A stretch of 31,822 bases of DNA from Candidatus Geohydrothermomicrobium daggyaiense (lineage in GTDB: Bacteria; Actinomycetota; Geothermincolia; Fen-727; JACVIW01). Made by a program: the position numbers and the translations under genes. Shown piece by piece: positions 23,930 through 31,822 of this stretch (positions within the stretch are counted from its first letter, which is position 1; each line of letters starts with the position of its first letter). The DNA lies in NCBI GenBank assembly GCA_015711695.1, contig JACVIW010000001.1, forward strand, positions 1-31,822, read 5' to 3'. Under the pieces are notes generated by a model. It saw only the letters and a list, made by a program, of their open reading frames with translations, searched no databases and had not been told where the DNA came from.

Positions 23930-26680
23930 ATGTCCGGTTTCGGGGCGAGGTTTAAAAAAGGTCTCACGAAGCCAAAGATAGTCATTCTCGTAATAGTCGC
24001 GCTCATTATTATTTTTTTCCTTATAATAGCACCGTTTGCTGATTTTTATACGGACGCGCTCTGGTATAACCAGCTGGGTTTCCAGAACCTTTTCTGGAAA
24101 ACTCTCATCGCGAAAATACTTTCGGTGATTTTTTTCGGCGCGATATTCTTCGCGATAATTTTCACCAACATTCAGATCGCGAGAAAACTTTCACCCGAAC
24201 AGAGGATTGATCTTGAAGGTTCTCCCCTCGAGGGCATTGTAAAGCTGATTCAGGAGACCTGGACAAAGCTCGTCAGAGTCATTGTTGTTGTCTTCTGCGT
24301 TTTCACCGCTTTTATCTCAGGCTTCGGATGGGGGGCCAATTGGGAACTGGTACTAAAATTTTTAAATCACTCCTCTTTCGGTAAAGTAGACCCGATATTC
24401 CAGAAGGACGCCGGTTTCTACATGTTTACTTTTCCGTTTCTCAAGGTCTTTGCTTCATGGTTGCTGGGCTCCTTGATTTTCGTATTTATCATCACGAGCC
24501 TCATATATCTTCTTGTGGGCGGGATACGATTCAGGCGTGGTGGGGAAATGTTTGCTCCAAAGGTGAAGGGACATCTTTCGATACTCCTTGCTGTGATATT
24601 TCTCGTTAAAGCGTTTATGTACAGACTGAACATGTATGAGTTGCTTTTTAACAAGGAAGGGGCAGTCTACGGTATCGGGTACACCGATCTCAAAGTGCGG
24701 ATTCCAGCTCTCTGGATATTGTTTGTGCTTTCCATCGTAGCGGCCGTTGTGCTCATCGCCAATGTACGTTACCGGGGATGGATTCTTCCTTTGATAGCCA
24801 TCAGCTCGCTTGTGATAGTCACAATTATCGCAGGTTCGCTTGTTCCCCTTATTATGCAGAACTACAGGGTAAAACCTAACGAGAGGGGACTTGAAGCTCC
24901 ATATCTAAAGCACAACATAGATTTCACCCGCATCGCATACGATATCCATAAGGTCAAGACAAAACCGTATCCTGCTGATGAAAAACTCAACATGGAGTTG
25001 ATAAATAAGAATCGTCTGACAATAGATAACGTGCGGCTTTGGGATGCCCGTCCCATGCTTGACCTCTATCAACAGCTGCAGGCTATAAGACAGTATTACG
25101 GGTTTACTGATGTGGACGTTGACAGGTATGTGATTGATGGTGTTTACAGACAGGTCATGATAGCTGCCCGGGAGATGATTCAGGGCAACCTCCCCGCTAC
25201 CGCCAAAACATGGATAAATCAGGTTCTTGTTTATACTCATGGCTATGGTGTAGCGGTCGCTCCCAGCAACGACGTCACAGAAGAGGGTAATCCTCGCATA
25301 ATCCTCAGGGATATACCTCCGCGCAGTGAGACGGATCTTAAATTAAGCAAACCTGGAATATATTTTGGAGAGCAGACATCCGGTTATGTTGTTGTAGACA
25401 CCACCGAGGACGAGTTCGACTACCCTCTGGAAAACAAACAGGTTTACACGAAATACGAAGAGAGGGGAGGGGTATACGTCAAGAACCTGTGGAGGAGGAT
25501 TCTTTTCGCAATTAGATTTTTTGACCCTAATATGCTTTTCAGCGGACAGATCAGGCCGAGTTCACAGGTTCTGTACTTCAGAGATGTGCGTGAAAGGGTC
25601 TCAAGGTGCGCTCCTTTTTTGAAATTGGATAGGGATCCATACATTGTCATAAACGATGATGGGAAATTGTACTGGATCCTGGATACGTACGCGACCAGCG
25701 ATTATTTCCCCTACAGTGAACATACAGAGGGCTTCGGCAACTACATAAGGAATTCGGTTAAAGCTGTTGTTGATGCTTATAATGGCAAAGTCTGGCTTTA
25801 CGTCATAGATGAGAAAGACCCGGTAATAAGAACCTATAGAAAGATCTTCCCCGGCATATTCACCCCTTTTGAGAAAATGCCTGAGAGCCTAAAACGGCAT
25901 TTGCGCTACCCGGAGGACTACTTCATTATCCAGGCAAACATGCTAAGGACTTACCACATGACAGACCCGCGCCAGTTTTACAATAAGGAAGATATGTGGG
26001 ATTTTCCAAAAGAGACTTACAATGAAAGCGCTCAAGAGATGGTCCCTTACTACTTGATAATGAAGCTTCCCGGGGAGAGTAGAGAGGAGATGGTTCTTCT
26101 TCTCCCATTTGTGCCGCATAAGAGGCAGAATATGATTTCCTGGTTCGCGGCGAGGATGGACGGTGAAAAATACGGCGAACTCATAAATTTCGCTTTTCCT
26201 CCTGGGAAGCTTATTTATGGTCCGGAACAGATCGAGGGGAGAATCGAGCAGGATCCCCTAATAAGTCAGCAATTATCCCTCTGGAGGCAGGAGGGATCAG
26301 AAGTCATAAGGGGAAACCTTCTTGTCATTCCTATTGAGGGATCTATTCTGTATGTGGAACCCCTGTACCTTCAGGCGGCACAAATAAAAATACCTCAGAT
26401 TAAACGTGTCATAGTTGCCTACGGGCAGCAGGTCGTGATGGAATCCACGCTGGAAAAAGCTCTCGAGAGGATATTTACGGGCGCGCCACCAAGCATGGTT
26501 GAAGAACAAAAACCAGTAACAGGTAACCTTAATGAGGTTTCCAGCAGGGCTCTTGAACTTTATGAGAAAGCCACAGAAGCGCAAAAAGCCGGAAACTGGG
26601 CACAATACGGTGAATATCTAAGAGAGCTCGGCGAAGTGCTTAAGAGCTTGGCAGAGCAGGTCAAGAAGGAATCACAGTAA
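23930..26680 (+). CDS. UPF0182 family large membrane protein
   Basis: A 916-residue protein of the UPF0182 (COG1615) family, function unknown, common in actinobacteria and some other Gram-positive and cyanobacterial genomes. The N-terminal ~310 residues hold about seven hydrophobic membrane segments, beginning IVILVIVALIIIFFLIIAPF, followed by the family signature FYTDALWYNQLGF. The remaining ~600 residues form a soluble, probably extracytoplasmic part with family blocks such as FDYPLE and KIFPGIF, ending in a short helical, charged tail. The open frame extends upstream into the sirtuin gene, but ATG 23930 gives the normal family N terminus; GGAGG at 23896-23900 is further away than usual, so the start is uncertain. 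Confidence 0.9.
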   Translation: MSGFGARFKKGLTKPKIVILVIVALIIIFFLIIAPFADFYTDALWYNQLGFQNLFWKTLIAKILSVIFFGAIFFAIIFTNIQIARKLSPEQRIDLEGSPLEGIVKLIQETWTKLVRVIVVVFCVFTAFISGFGWGANWELVLKFLNHSSFGKVDPIFQKDAGFYMFTFPFLKVFASWLLGSLIFVFIITSLIYLLVGGIRFRRGGEMFAPKVKGHLSILLAVIFLVKAFMYRLNMYELLFNKEGAVYGIGYTDLKVRIPALWILFVLSIVAAVVLIANVRYRGWILPLIAISSLVIVTIIAGSLVPLIMQNYRVKPNERGLEAPYLKHNIDFTRIAYDIHKVKTKPYPADEKLNMELINKNRLTIDNVRLWDARPMLDLYQQLQAIRQYYGFTDVDVDRYVIDGVYRQVMIAAREMIQGNLPATAKTWINQVLVYTHGYGVAVAPSNDVTEEGNPRIILRDIPPRSETDLKLSKPGIYFGEQTSGYVVVDTTEDEFDYPLENKQVYTKYEERGGVYVKNLWRRILFAIRFFDPNMLFSGQIRPSSQVLYFRDVRERVSRCAPFLKLDRDPYIVINDDGKLYWILDTYATSDYFPYSEHTEGFGNYIRNSVKAVVDAYNGKVWLYVIDEKDPVIRTYRKIFPGIFTPFEKMPESLKRHLRYPEDYFIIQANMLRTYHMTDPRQFYNKEDMWDFPKETYNESAQEMVPYYLIMKLPGESREEMVLLLPFVPHKRQNMISWFAARMDGEKYGELINFAFPPGKLIYGPEQIEGRIEQDPLISQQLSLWRQEGSEVIRGNLLVIPIEGSILYVEPLYLQAAQIKIPQIKRVIVAYGQQVVMESTLEKALERIFTGAPPSMVEEQKPVTGNLNEVSSRALELYEKATEAQKAGNWAQYGEYLRELGEVLKSLAEQVKKESQ

Positions 26681-26714
26681 AGGCGTACAGGATATTTTCC
26701 AGAGAGTTTTTCTT

Positions 26715-27092
26715 TTAAAACAGACCGATTCGCCTGGCGAAAGCAAAATACCCTTTTGCTATTATAGCGGGAATGCTTGCGTTTACGCGGTAACTGAAGA
26801 CATAGGAATCGTCATCGCATTTGGTGCACTTCTTAACACGTGATATGAGGTCATCAATATCTCTTGAGGAGCAAATGAACTCGAGTGCGGATTTGTTCAG
26901 TTTCACTGAAATGTCAGCAGGGTATTCTCCATTCTCGAAGGCTATATCACCATCCTTTTTGACTACCGTGAATGAATGCCTACCAACACTCACGTTGAGC
27001 GAAGCACCATCCTTCAAATTTTTTACGATCTCCGAGCCGGGATATCTATGGAAGAAATCCTGAAGCGTGCTTTTTATTGAAGATTTCTTCAT
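26715..27092 (-). CDS. Small SCP2-like protein
   Basis: A 125-residue soluble protein of unknown function. The central part, with LNVSVGRHSFTVVKKDG, then ADISVKLNKSALEFI and DDLISRVKKC, alternates strands and helices in the manner of sterol carrier protein 2-like (SCP2) domains, which bind lipids; this is a pattern-level guess. The C-terminal IPAIIAKGYFAFARRIGLF is amphipathic. A pair of cysteines (KCTKCDDD) could bind metal but has no known counterpart. I start at ATG 27092; longer forms from an ATG or TTG 30-45 bases upstream are possible, since GGAGG lies about 15 bases before the chosen start. It converges on the UPF0182 gene. Confidence 0.6.
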   Translation of the reverse strand: MKKSSIKSTLQDFFHRYPGSEIVKNLKDGASLNVSVGRHSFTVVKKDGDIAFENGEYPADISVKLNKSALEFICSSRDIDDLISRVKKCTKCDDDSYVFSYRVNASIPAIIAKGYFAFARRIGLF

Positions 27093-27223
27093 GACTCTAT
27101 CGGTAAACCTCCATGGCATAAAGATTGTTGTCAACAAATAACTGTAAGAACTTCTATTCGCGGTCTAGCATTGTATTTTACTGTAGTATTATTAAAATTT
27201 CTTTGAGAAATTGATACTTACCT

Positions 27224-28105
27224 TCATAGTCGGACCGGTTCTATTTCAAGGTTGTTTCCCCTGACCTTCACGAGGATGTAGTGGTGATAGCCACCATTTC
27301 TCTCGGATGCGTGAAGTGGCGCTCCGGCTCCACCGGTTATGGTAATTTTGAGGTTGTTTTGCTCATACCGCCTGAATGCGTGGAAATGTCCGCAAAAAAG
27401 CTCTTTCACGCCGTTTTTCACTAGCACTGGCACAATTTCCTCGTTGCTTGCCACTGCGGACCTTTCGTCTTCTCCGGTCAAAAGCGAATAAGGGTAACCT
27501 GGCGGAACATGGCACACCGCGATATGGTGGTCGTAACGCATCTTTCTAACGCTTAAAAGGTCTTCTTCAACCCGGCTTCTCTCCTCTCGTGAAAAGCCTT
27601 TCTTCGGTGAACTGTTGTCTATTAACACGAAAAAACAATTTTTATGCGAAAAAGACTGCGAAGGCTTACCCACGTATCTTGCGAAAAGGGATTCGGCTGG
27701 CGCCTTTGAAACGTCGTGGTTACCGGGAACCGCATAGAACTTTACCCCGCCCTTTTTCATAAATGATGAAAACGTGGCGAATTCCTGTTCCGTTCCACTT
27801 CCAGTTAAATCTCCGGCTATGATCATGAAATCAACAGATTTGGCGGCCTCGACAATTTTTGAGAAAACCTCATAATTGTTTTGCGGGTCACCGCACACAA
27901 TAAAGCTCCAGGGTCTTGTATCTTCGGCGCTGCTCCGGGTGTCAATGTTTTCGGTCTCGGTTACTGCGGTTTGGGTTCTTCTACCTGTTGCGCATCCTGA
28001 AAAAATCGCGGCTGATAATAGTAGAAACAGAACCAGAAATAAAACACAGAGGATGTATACCCTTGCGATATTTTTTTTACCTAAACAAAAACTTCCATCG
28101 TGCAT
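27224..28105 (-). CDS. Lipoprotein metallophosphoesterase
   Basis: A calcineurin-like phosphoesterase exported and lipid-anchored outside the cytoplasmic membrane. A hydrophobic segment (about 16-36, VYILCVLFLVLFLLL) ends in the lipobox FSGC with C38 as the anchoring cysteine, followed by a Thr/Glu-rich linker to residue ~65. The catalytic domain has CGDPQ (D73), IAGDLTGSG, PGNHD, AVCHVPPG and CGHFHAF. The first block has Gln in place of the usual His, which is tolerated in several subfamilies. Its substrate is unknown. The start is ATG 28105, six bases after AGG; a TTG at 28120 would add five residues. A perfect inverted repeat lies just upstream. Confidence 0.85.
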   Translation of the reverse strand: MHDGSFCLGKKNIARVYILCVLFLVLFLLLSAAIFSGCATGRRTQTAVTETENIDTRSSAEDTRPWSFIVCGDPQNNYEVFSKIVEAAKSVDFMIIAGDLTGSGTEQEFATFSSFMKKGGVKFYAVPGNHDVSKAPAESLFARYVGKPSQSFSHKNCFFVLIDNSSPKKGFSREERSRVEEDLLSVRKMRYDHHIAVCHVPPGYPYSLLTGEDERSAVASNEEIVPVLVKNGVKELFCGHFHAFRRYEQNNLKITITGGAGAPLHASERNGGYHHYILVKVRGNNLEIEPVRL

Positions 28106-28123
28106 CTTTTGCCTGATCAAAAC

Positions 28124-28146
28124 AGCGATTATTTATCATAATCGCT
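28124..28146 (-). repeat. Perfect 9-bp inverted repeat upstream of the lipoprotein phosphoesterase
   Basis: AGCGATTAT at 28124-28132 and ATAATCGCT at 28138-28146 are perfect reverse complements separated by five bases. It ends 18 bases ahead of the ATG at 28105, so on the - strand it would fold at the end of the leader or act as an operator. A palindrome TTAACGTTAA (28146-28155) is directly adjacent. A short GTTTT follows on the - strand, too little for a convincing terminator of the upstream NlpC/P60 gene. Confidence 0.55.
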
Positions 28147-28259
28147 TAACGTTAATTAAAAATCGACGATAAATACCGTTCCGCACCCAATGAATGACAG
28201 CGCCTTTTGACAATATGAGCTTCCAGGGAAATACATCTCCCGAGCCCAAGAGGGGATTA

Positions 28260-29327
28260 TCATGGCTTTTTGTACCTGCAGACTCCCGAGAAGTCACTAC
28301 GCGCCGATAACCTGCTCACTTTGACGACATCACCGGTTCTCGGCGCATGGATGAACATGTCATTGCCAAGGTATATCCCGACGTGGTGAGGAGGCATTCC
28401 AAAAAACACGAGGTCTCCTGGACGGGCTTGTGAGAGCGGAATTTTTATGCCAGCCTCGAACTGGGCTGCGGCGGTTCTTGGAATGTTAATGCCGTGGAGT
28501 CTGTAAACGTATTTGGTGAACCCGGAGCAATCAAAGCAGATTCTATGCTCTCCAGTGGGACAACCGCCCGGACCATTTCCAGCCCAGTGGTAGGGAACTC
28601 CAATATACCTCATTGCGGTTTTTGCGATGGAACTTTCCGGAGCAGAAACGAGAACTTCCGTCGCTTTTTGCTGAAGCGCCGCTGCTTCCGCATCTCTCCT
28701 TCTTGCCTCTTCCTCAAGGATCCTCTGGATCTCCTGGTTTATGCTCGAGAGGAGAGCCTGTCTCGCGGCAAGTTTTGCCTCGATATCAGCCTTTTTCCCA
28801 GCTACTTGCTGTAAGAGCGCCTGTTGCTGTCGCTGTTGCTCCGCAAGCTGGCGCTCGATTTCAGCGACGGAATCTCGTGCTTTTCTTATTCTCTTGATAA
28901 GCTTTGCGTCGCTTTCAGCGACTCTTGCGGCATAATCAGCCCGATGGAGGAAATCTGCGAAATCCCTGGTACTGAGCAGGACTTCGAGCATGGTTGTCCT
29001 GCCGTTTTTGTACATCTCAGCTGCTCGGCTGTTAAGGAGTTCGCGTCGCTTTTTAAGGCTAATTCTAATTTCGTAAAGTCGCTGGCGCGTCAGGTCAACT
29101 TTCTCGGTAATCGCATCGAGCTCTGTTTTGACTCTGTTGTATGCGTCTGTAGCGATTTCAAGTTCTCTGTCGAGCTCATCAATTTCCCTTGAAATTTGCG
29201 CGGCTTGCTGGCTTTTGGATGCGAGGTCTGTTGGGACAGCGAGAGATGGCACGCAGGGCAAGAGTAGCACAAGCATCACTGCAGCGATAATGCATGTTAG
29301 ATTCTGGAAATATTTCCTCTTGCCCAA
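28260..29327 (-). CDS. Coiled-coil NlpC/P60 peptidoglycan endopeptidase
   Basis: A secreted cell-wall hydrolase of 355 residues. A signal peptide (1-30, ending VPSLA) is followed by a long coiled coil (about 36-225) with Gln-rich heptads near AEQQRQQQALLQQ, and a C-terminal NlpC/P60 domain. The catalytic cysteine is C267 in FDCSGF, with H315 in HHVGIY and H327 in IHAP completing the triad. Two further cysteines (C256, C264) lie just before the active site. The layout resembles PcsB/CwlO-type or RipA-like hydrolases whose coiled coil is held by FtsEX-type partners, which are not present here. The start is TTG with AGGCGGG five bases upstream. Confidence 0.92.
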   Translation of the reverse strand: MGKRKYFQNLTCIIAAVMLVLLLPCVPSLAVPTDLASKSQQAAQISREIDELDRELEIATDAYNRVKTELDAITEKVDLTRQRLYEIRISLKKRRELLNSRAAEMYKNGRTTMLEVLLSTRDFADFLHRADYAARVAESDAKLIKRIRKARDSVAEIERQLAEQQRQQQALLQQVAGKKADIEAKLAARQALLSSINQEIQRILEEEARRRDAEAAALQQKATEVLVSAPESSIAKTAMRYIGVPYHWAGNGPGGCPTGEHRICFDCSGFTKYVYRLHGINIPRTAAAQFEAGIKIPLSQARPGDLVFFGMPPHHVGIYLGNDMFIHAPRTGDVVKVSRLSARSDFSGVCRYKKP

Positions 29328-29766
29328 ATTATCCCGCCTTTATGTGTTTCAACGAAAAACCGCTCTGGTACGCGGAAGAGTTAAACCCTGCTGGAATCTA
29401 TATGCTGTAATCTATAATAAATAAACGATATATTATTAAAGTGGTATCTATTATCGTCTTCAAACTCACCAGGGTCAATAGTTTCTGTTAATTATTGTTG
29501 CTTGATAATACTTTCGTAATAATATTATCGGCATTGTTGAAAAAGGTTTGATAGTTTCAAATTATTATTTTTGTTAATATCTGTCTTCTTTTGTAAAATA
29601 TTCGCGGACTCTAATTCGTTAAATGAAGACCGTGCCCCTGCCTCTAAACTTCATAATTGAAGATCTTGTTAAGACTATAGTTATATCTAAACTGGTATTG
29701 TATTTGCAGCTATAGATGTTATAAATATATATAAAATAAAATATATATATAGTAGAAAAAGAGCGA
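29328..29766. other. AT-rich intergenic region between NlpC/P60 gene and initiator tRNA
   Basis: About 440 bases with long A/T runs and many TAAT/ATTAT repeats, far more AT-rich than the genes on either side. It separates divergent units and should contain the promoter of the - strand NlpC/P60 gene as well as that of the tRNA. No coding sequence was supported. Confidence 0.5.
29698..29725 (+). promoter_or_regulatory. Putative initiator tRNA promoter
   Basis: TTGTAT (29698-29703) and TATAAA (29720-29725) with a 16-base spacer lie about 40 bases before the tRNA. The local AT-richness makes chance matches likely, so this is tentative. Confidence 0.4.
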
Positions 29767-29843
29767 TGCGGGGTGGAGCAGTCTGGTAGCTCGCTGGGCT
29801 CATAACCCAGAGGTCGCCGGTTCAAATCCGGCCCCCGCTACCA
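29767..29843 (+). tRNA. Initiator tRNA-fMet (CAT anticodon)
   Basis: A complete 77-nt cloverleaf with encoded CCA. The acceptor arm is TGCGGGG/CCCCGCT, the D stem GAGC/GCTC (with A11-U24), the anticodon stem CTGGG/CCCAG around loop CTCATAA, and the T stem GCCGG/CCGGC with TTCAAAT. The anticodon CAT is at 29801-29803. Three consecutive G-C pairs in the anticodon stem and an unpaired 1-72 position mark it as the initiator. Here the mismatch is T1-T72 rather than the C1-A72 of Escherichia coli. It stands alone with no neighbouring tRNA. Confidence 0.96.
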
Positions 29844-29891
29844 TCTTTTCCTGAATCGTAACTTTCCCTGAATCTTTAAATTATCGACTCG

Positions 29892-30392
29892 TCACTCAAA
29901 TATCTCACGGGGAGCTTCTGGATAAACTTGAGGCCCTATACCTGTGCCCATGTCTACCACAATCCACTCATTTCCTGATTTCTTTAGAAATACGCTTGCG
30001 GCGTCAGTCGATCGATCAACAGGTTCGAGGTCAACGCGGGCCCAGCCAGCTGCCATTTTGGCAGCGAGGACGCGCAGTTCGGGAAGAGATGGGTTGTTTT
30101 CTCTGGCGGCGGCAACGGCGGTGCGTATTACCACGTTTCTTTCATCAGGCGTTTCCCCCGCGGGTTGATCCCCTTTTATGTTTTCGTCTGTCAAATTCCC
30201 TGTGCTCTCGCCGCTCCGGGTGTCGTCTCTCGATTTGTTTTTTTCAGCCTTTAGCGATTCACTCTCATTTTTCTCTAAAACCGCTCCCTGTTGCCCTCTG
30301 CTTCCTTTCTGACAGCCCGATAAATAAAGCATTGATGCAGCAAGGGTAAGGGATAAAAATGCAAACACAACGGCCCTAAGTCTTTTTTTCAT
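29892..30392 (-). CDS. Hypothetical lipoprotein
   Basis: A 166-residue lipoprotein of unknown function. MKKRLRAVVF begins a signal peptide ending in the lipobox YLSGC, with C27 as the anchor. Residues about 30-85 are a hydrophilic, disordered Ser/Glu/Lys/Asp-rich linker. The C-terminal ~80 residues form a small domain with WARVDLEP, SVFLKKSGNEWIVVDMGTGI, a pattern seen in many small extracytoplasmic domains of Gram-positive lipoproteins. The start at 30392 is preferred because GAGGAC directly precedes it and it places the positively charged n-region first. The open frame extends 30 residues further upstream. It lies 202 bases after transketolase. Confidence 0.75.
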   Translation of the reverse strand: MKKRLRAVVFAFLSLTLAASMLYLSGCQKGSRGQQGAVLEKNESESLKAEKNKSRDDTRSGESTGNLTDENIKGDQPAGETPDERNVVIRTAVAAARENNPSLPELRVLAAKMAAGWARVDLEPVDRSTDAASVFLKKSGNEWIVVDMGTGIGPQVYPEAPREIFE

Positions 30393-30594
30393 GTCCTCTT
30401 CTTGTATTGCTCTTTTCATGTTGGTTGGATCGCTTAAATTAAATCGGAACGCCGGTAAAACCAACTCAATATTTCTGCTCAAAGAAAGGGATCACCTTTA
30501 GCTTTTGCCCAGTGACCAGAGATCTGGAGACCGGCAATATCAGGTTCTTTGTTATGCTTTACCTTCGGCATTGCATTAGTATTTTCGAAACTTT

Positions 30595-31822
30595 TTACCC
30601 GGTGACTTCTTTTTCAACTAATTGAGTCGCTAATGAAACTAGGTTATCAACGGTGAAGCCGAACTCCCGCATTACTTCTGTTCCTGGCGCTGACAATCCA
30701 AATCTCTCCACGCATAATGATTTTCCATCAAGGCCGAGATATTTACCCCAACCATGGCTCACACCTGCTTCAACAACGAGTCTGTGTCTTATCGCCGGGG
30801 GAAGGACGCTCTCCTTGTATTCCTTTTCCTGTTCTTCGAATATTTCCCATGATCCCATATTGACAAGCCTCGCCCAAACGCCACCTTTTTCAAGTTTTTT
30901 CACCGCCTCAAGCGCGAGCGAAACCTCAGAGCCTGTGGCAATTATGATGATTTTCGGGCTGTTTTTGCTCTCATAGAGGACATATCCACCGCGCCTTAAG
31001 TTTGTAGCGTCCGCAAGATCTTTCCTATCAAGTACGGGAACATTCTGCCGGGTGAGAATCAAAGCCGTGGGGCTCTTTCTTTCCAAAGCGAGTTCCCAGG
31101 CGACGACCACTTCATTCGCATCTGCGGGTCTGATTACCGTGAGTCCCGGAACCGCCCTCAGGCTGGAGATTTGTTCGACTGGCTGATGAGTGGGCCCGTC
31201 TTCACCCACCCCCAGGCTATCATGCGTGAATACGTAAACAATGTGGAGGCCCATCATAGCAGCAAGCCTCATGGATGGTCTCATGTAATCGGAGAACACG
31301 AGAAAAGTTCCGCAATATGGTATCAGTCCTCCGTGCCTCGCCATCCCATTCACCATGGCGGCCATTCCATGCTCGCGGACACCAAAATGCAGATTTCTTC
31401 CCGAGTAATGTCCTTTCCGAATGCTTTCATAGCCAGGCAGCAGGGTGTTATTTGAGGGACCGAGATCAGCTGAACCACCTATCAATTCCGGGATGACCTT
31501 AGCAAGAGCTTGTAAAACTTTTCCGGAAGCGGACCTTGTGGCAATGCTGCTTTCAGGCGCGAAAGAGGGAAGATTCTTTTTCCATCCAGCGGGAAGTACT
31601 CCTTTCATGACTCGATTCCATTCGCGAGCGTCATCCGGAAATTTTTTTGCGTATTCCTCAAATTTTTCCTGCCACTTCGCCTCAAATACCCGACCCTTTT
31701 CGACTGCTTTCCTCATATGGTTTAAGACGGCTTCAGGAACGAAGAACTCATTGTCCGGGTCAAAGCCGAGGTTCGCTTTTGTTAAGCGGGCTTCTTCTGG
31801 GCCGAGGGGTGCTCCATGAGCT
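30595..31822 (-). CDS. tkt: Transketolase, 5'-truncated by window edge
   Basis: The C-terminal 409 residues of transketolase, the thiamine-diphosphate enzyme that moves two-carbon units in the pentose phosphate pathway. The frame is open to the window edge, beginning AHGAPLGPEEARLTK, where homologues have HGAPLG, so the N-terminal diphosphate-binding domain lies outside. Visible blocks are GGSADLGPSNNT, the HFGVREHGMAAMVNGMA stretch with the catalytic glutamate, FLVFSDYMRPSMRLAA, THDSLGVGEDGPTHQPVEQ, RPADANE and the C-terminal domain with ATGSEVSLA. It partners with the transaldolase, RpiB and possibly the hexulose-phosphate synthase in this window. Confidence 0.95.
   Translation of the reverse strand, partial: AHGAPLGPEEARLTKANLGFDPDNEFFVPEAVLNHMRKAVEKGRVFEAKWQEKFEEYAKKFPDDAREWNRVMKGVLPAGWKKNLPSFAPESSIATRSASGKVLQALAKVIPELIGGSADLGPSNNTLLPGYESIRKGHYSGRNLHFGVREHGMAAMVNGMARHGGLIPYCGTFLVFSDYMRPSMRLAAMMGLHIVYVFTHDSLGVGEDGPTHQPVEQISSLRAVPGLTVIRPADANEVVVAWELALERKSPTALILTRQNVPVLDRKDLADATNLRRGGYVLYESKNSPKIIIIATGSEVSLALEAVKKLEKGGVWARLVNMGSWEIFEEQEKEYKESVLPPAIRHRLVVEAGVSHGWGKYLGLDGKSLCVERFGLSAPGTEVMREFGFTVDNLVSLATQLVEKEVTG

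Noticed and set aside
29619..29825. 68-codon - strand open frame over the initiator tRNA
   Set aside because: It runs through the complete tRNA cloverleaf and the AT-rich spacer, so it is not a gene.
1..31822. Mobile elements, CRISPR arrays or prophage
   Set aside because: No transposase, integrase, terminal inverted repeats with target duplication, or regularly spaced direct repeats were seen on either strand.

Overview
The window looks like chromosomal DNA of a bacterium, most probably an uncultivated, deep-branching actinobacterial (Actinomycetota) lineage. The evidence is a DUF2342/zincin_2-type metalloprotease, a UPF0182 membrane protein, the order rho-rpmE-prfA-prmC-ywlC-rpiB-glyA, AGGAGG-type ribosome binding sites, lipoprotein signals and an NlpC/P60 wall hydrolase. 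Base composition is moderate. TTG start codons are unusually frequent: seven genes are best started at TTG placed 5-7 bases behind a strong Shine-Dalgarno sequence. The taxonomic placement is inference. No IS element, prophage, integrase or CRISPR array was seen.

Layout. (1) 1-2422, + strand: molybdenum-cofactor operon moaA (5' end cut off)-moaC-MOSC-moaB/mog. It is followed by an RsbRD-N-like sensor-domain gene and a histidine phosphatase. (2) 3665-4616: gene-poor gap that may hold decayed coding sequence. (3) 4617-7151, - strand: a 3-hexulose-6-phosphate synthase/RraA fusion and an abutting zincin_2 metalloprotease. (4) 7415-16754, + strand: hom, thrC, an ApgM-family gene, a calcineurin-like phosphoesterase, cyclic 2,3-diphosphoglycerate (cDPG) synthetase, 2-phosphoglycerate kinase, an FSA-type transaldolase and rho. 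(5) 16890-22956, + strand: rpmE, a 1.2-kb gap, prfA, prmC, ywlC, rpiB and glyA. (6) 23086-26680, + strand: a sirtuin and a UPF0182 protein. (7) 26715-29327, - strand: an SCP2-like protein, a lipoprotein phosphoesterase and a coiled-coil NlpC/P60 hydrolase. (8) 29767-29843: initiator tRNA. (9) 29892-31822, - strand: a lipoprotein and a transketolase cut by the window edge.

How the genes work together. ApgM (3-phosphoglycerate to 2-phosphoglycerate), 2-phosphoglycerate kinase (to 2,3-diphosphoglycerate) and cDPG synthetase form a full route to cDPG, a solute and phosphate store characterised in thermophilic methanogens. The phosphoesterase lying between ApgM and the synthetase is a candidate for cDPG turnover. 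The same ApgM-family gene directly follows hom and thrC, and no thrB lies nearby, so it could instead be, or also be, the proposed ApgM-like homoserine kinase. Hexulose-phosphate synthase, transaldolase, RpiB and transketolase together suggest pentose phosphates are handled by the RuMP and non-oxidative pentose phosphate routes.

The most striking anomaly is prfA (release factor 1). An in-frame TGA sits two codons after its stop-codon-recognition tripeptide. The reading frame on both sides is otherwise intact and gives exactly the expected RF1 length. The cause is a sequence error, a real lesion, or UGA readthrough; TGA is a normal terminator elsewhere in the window.
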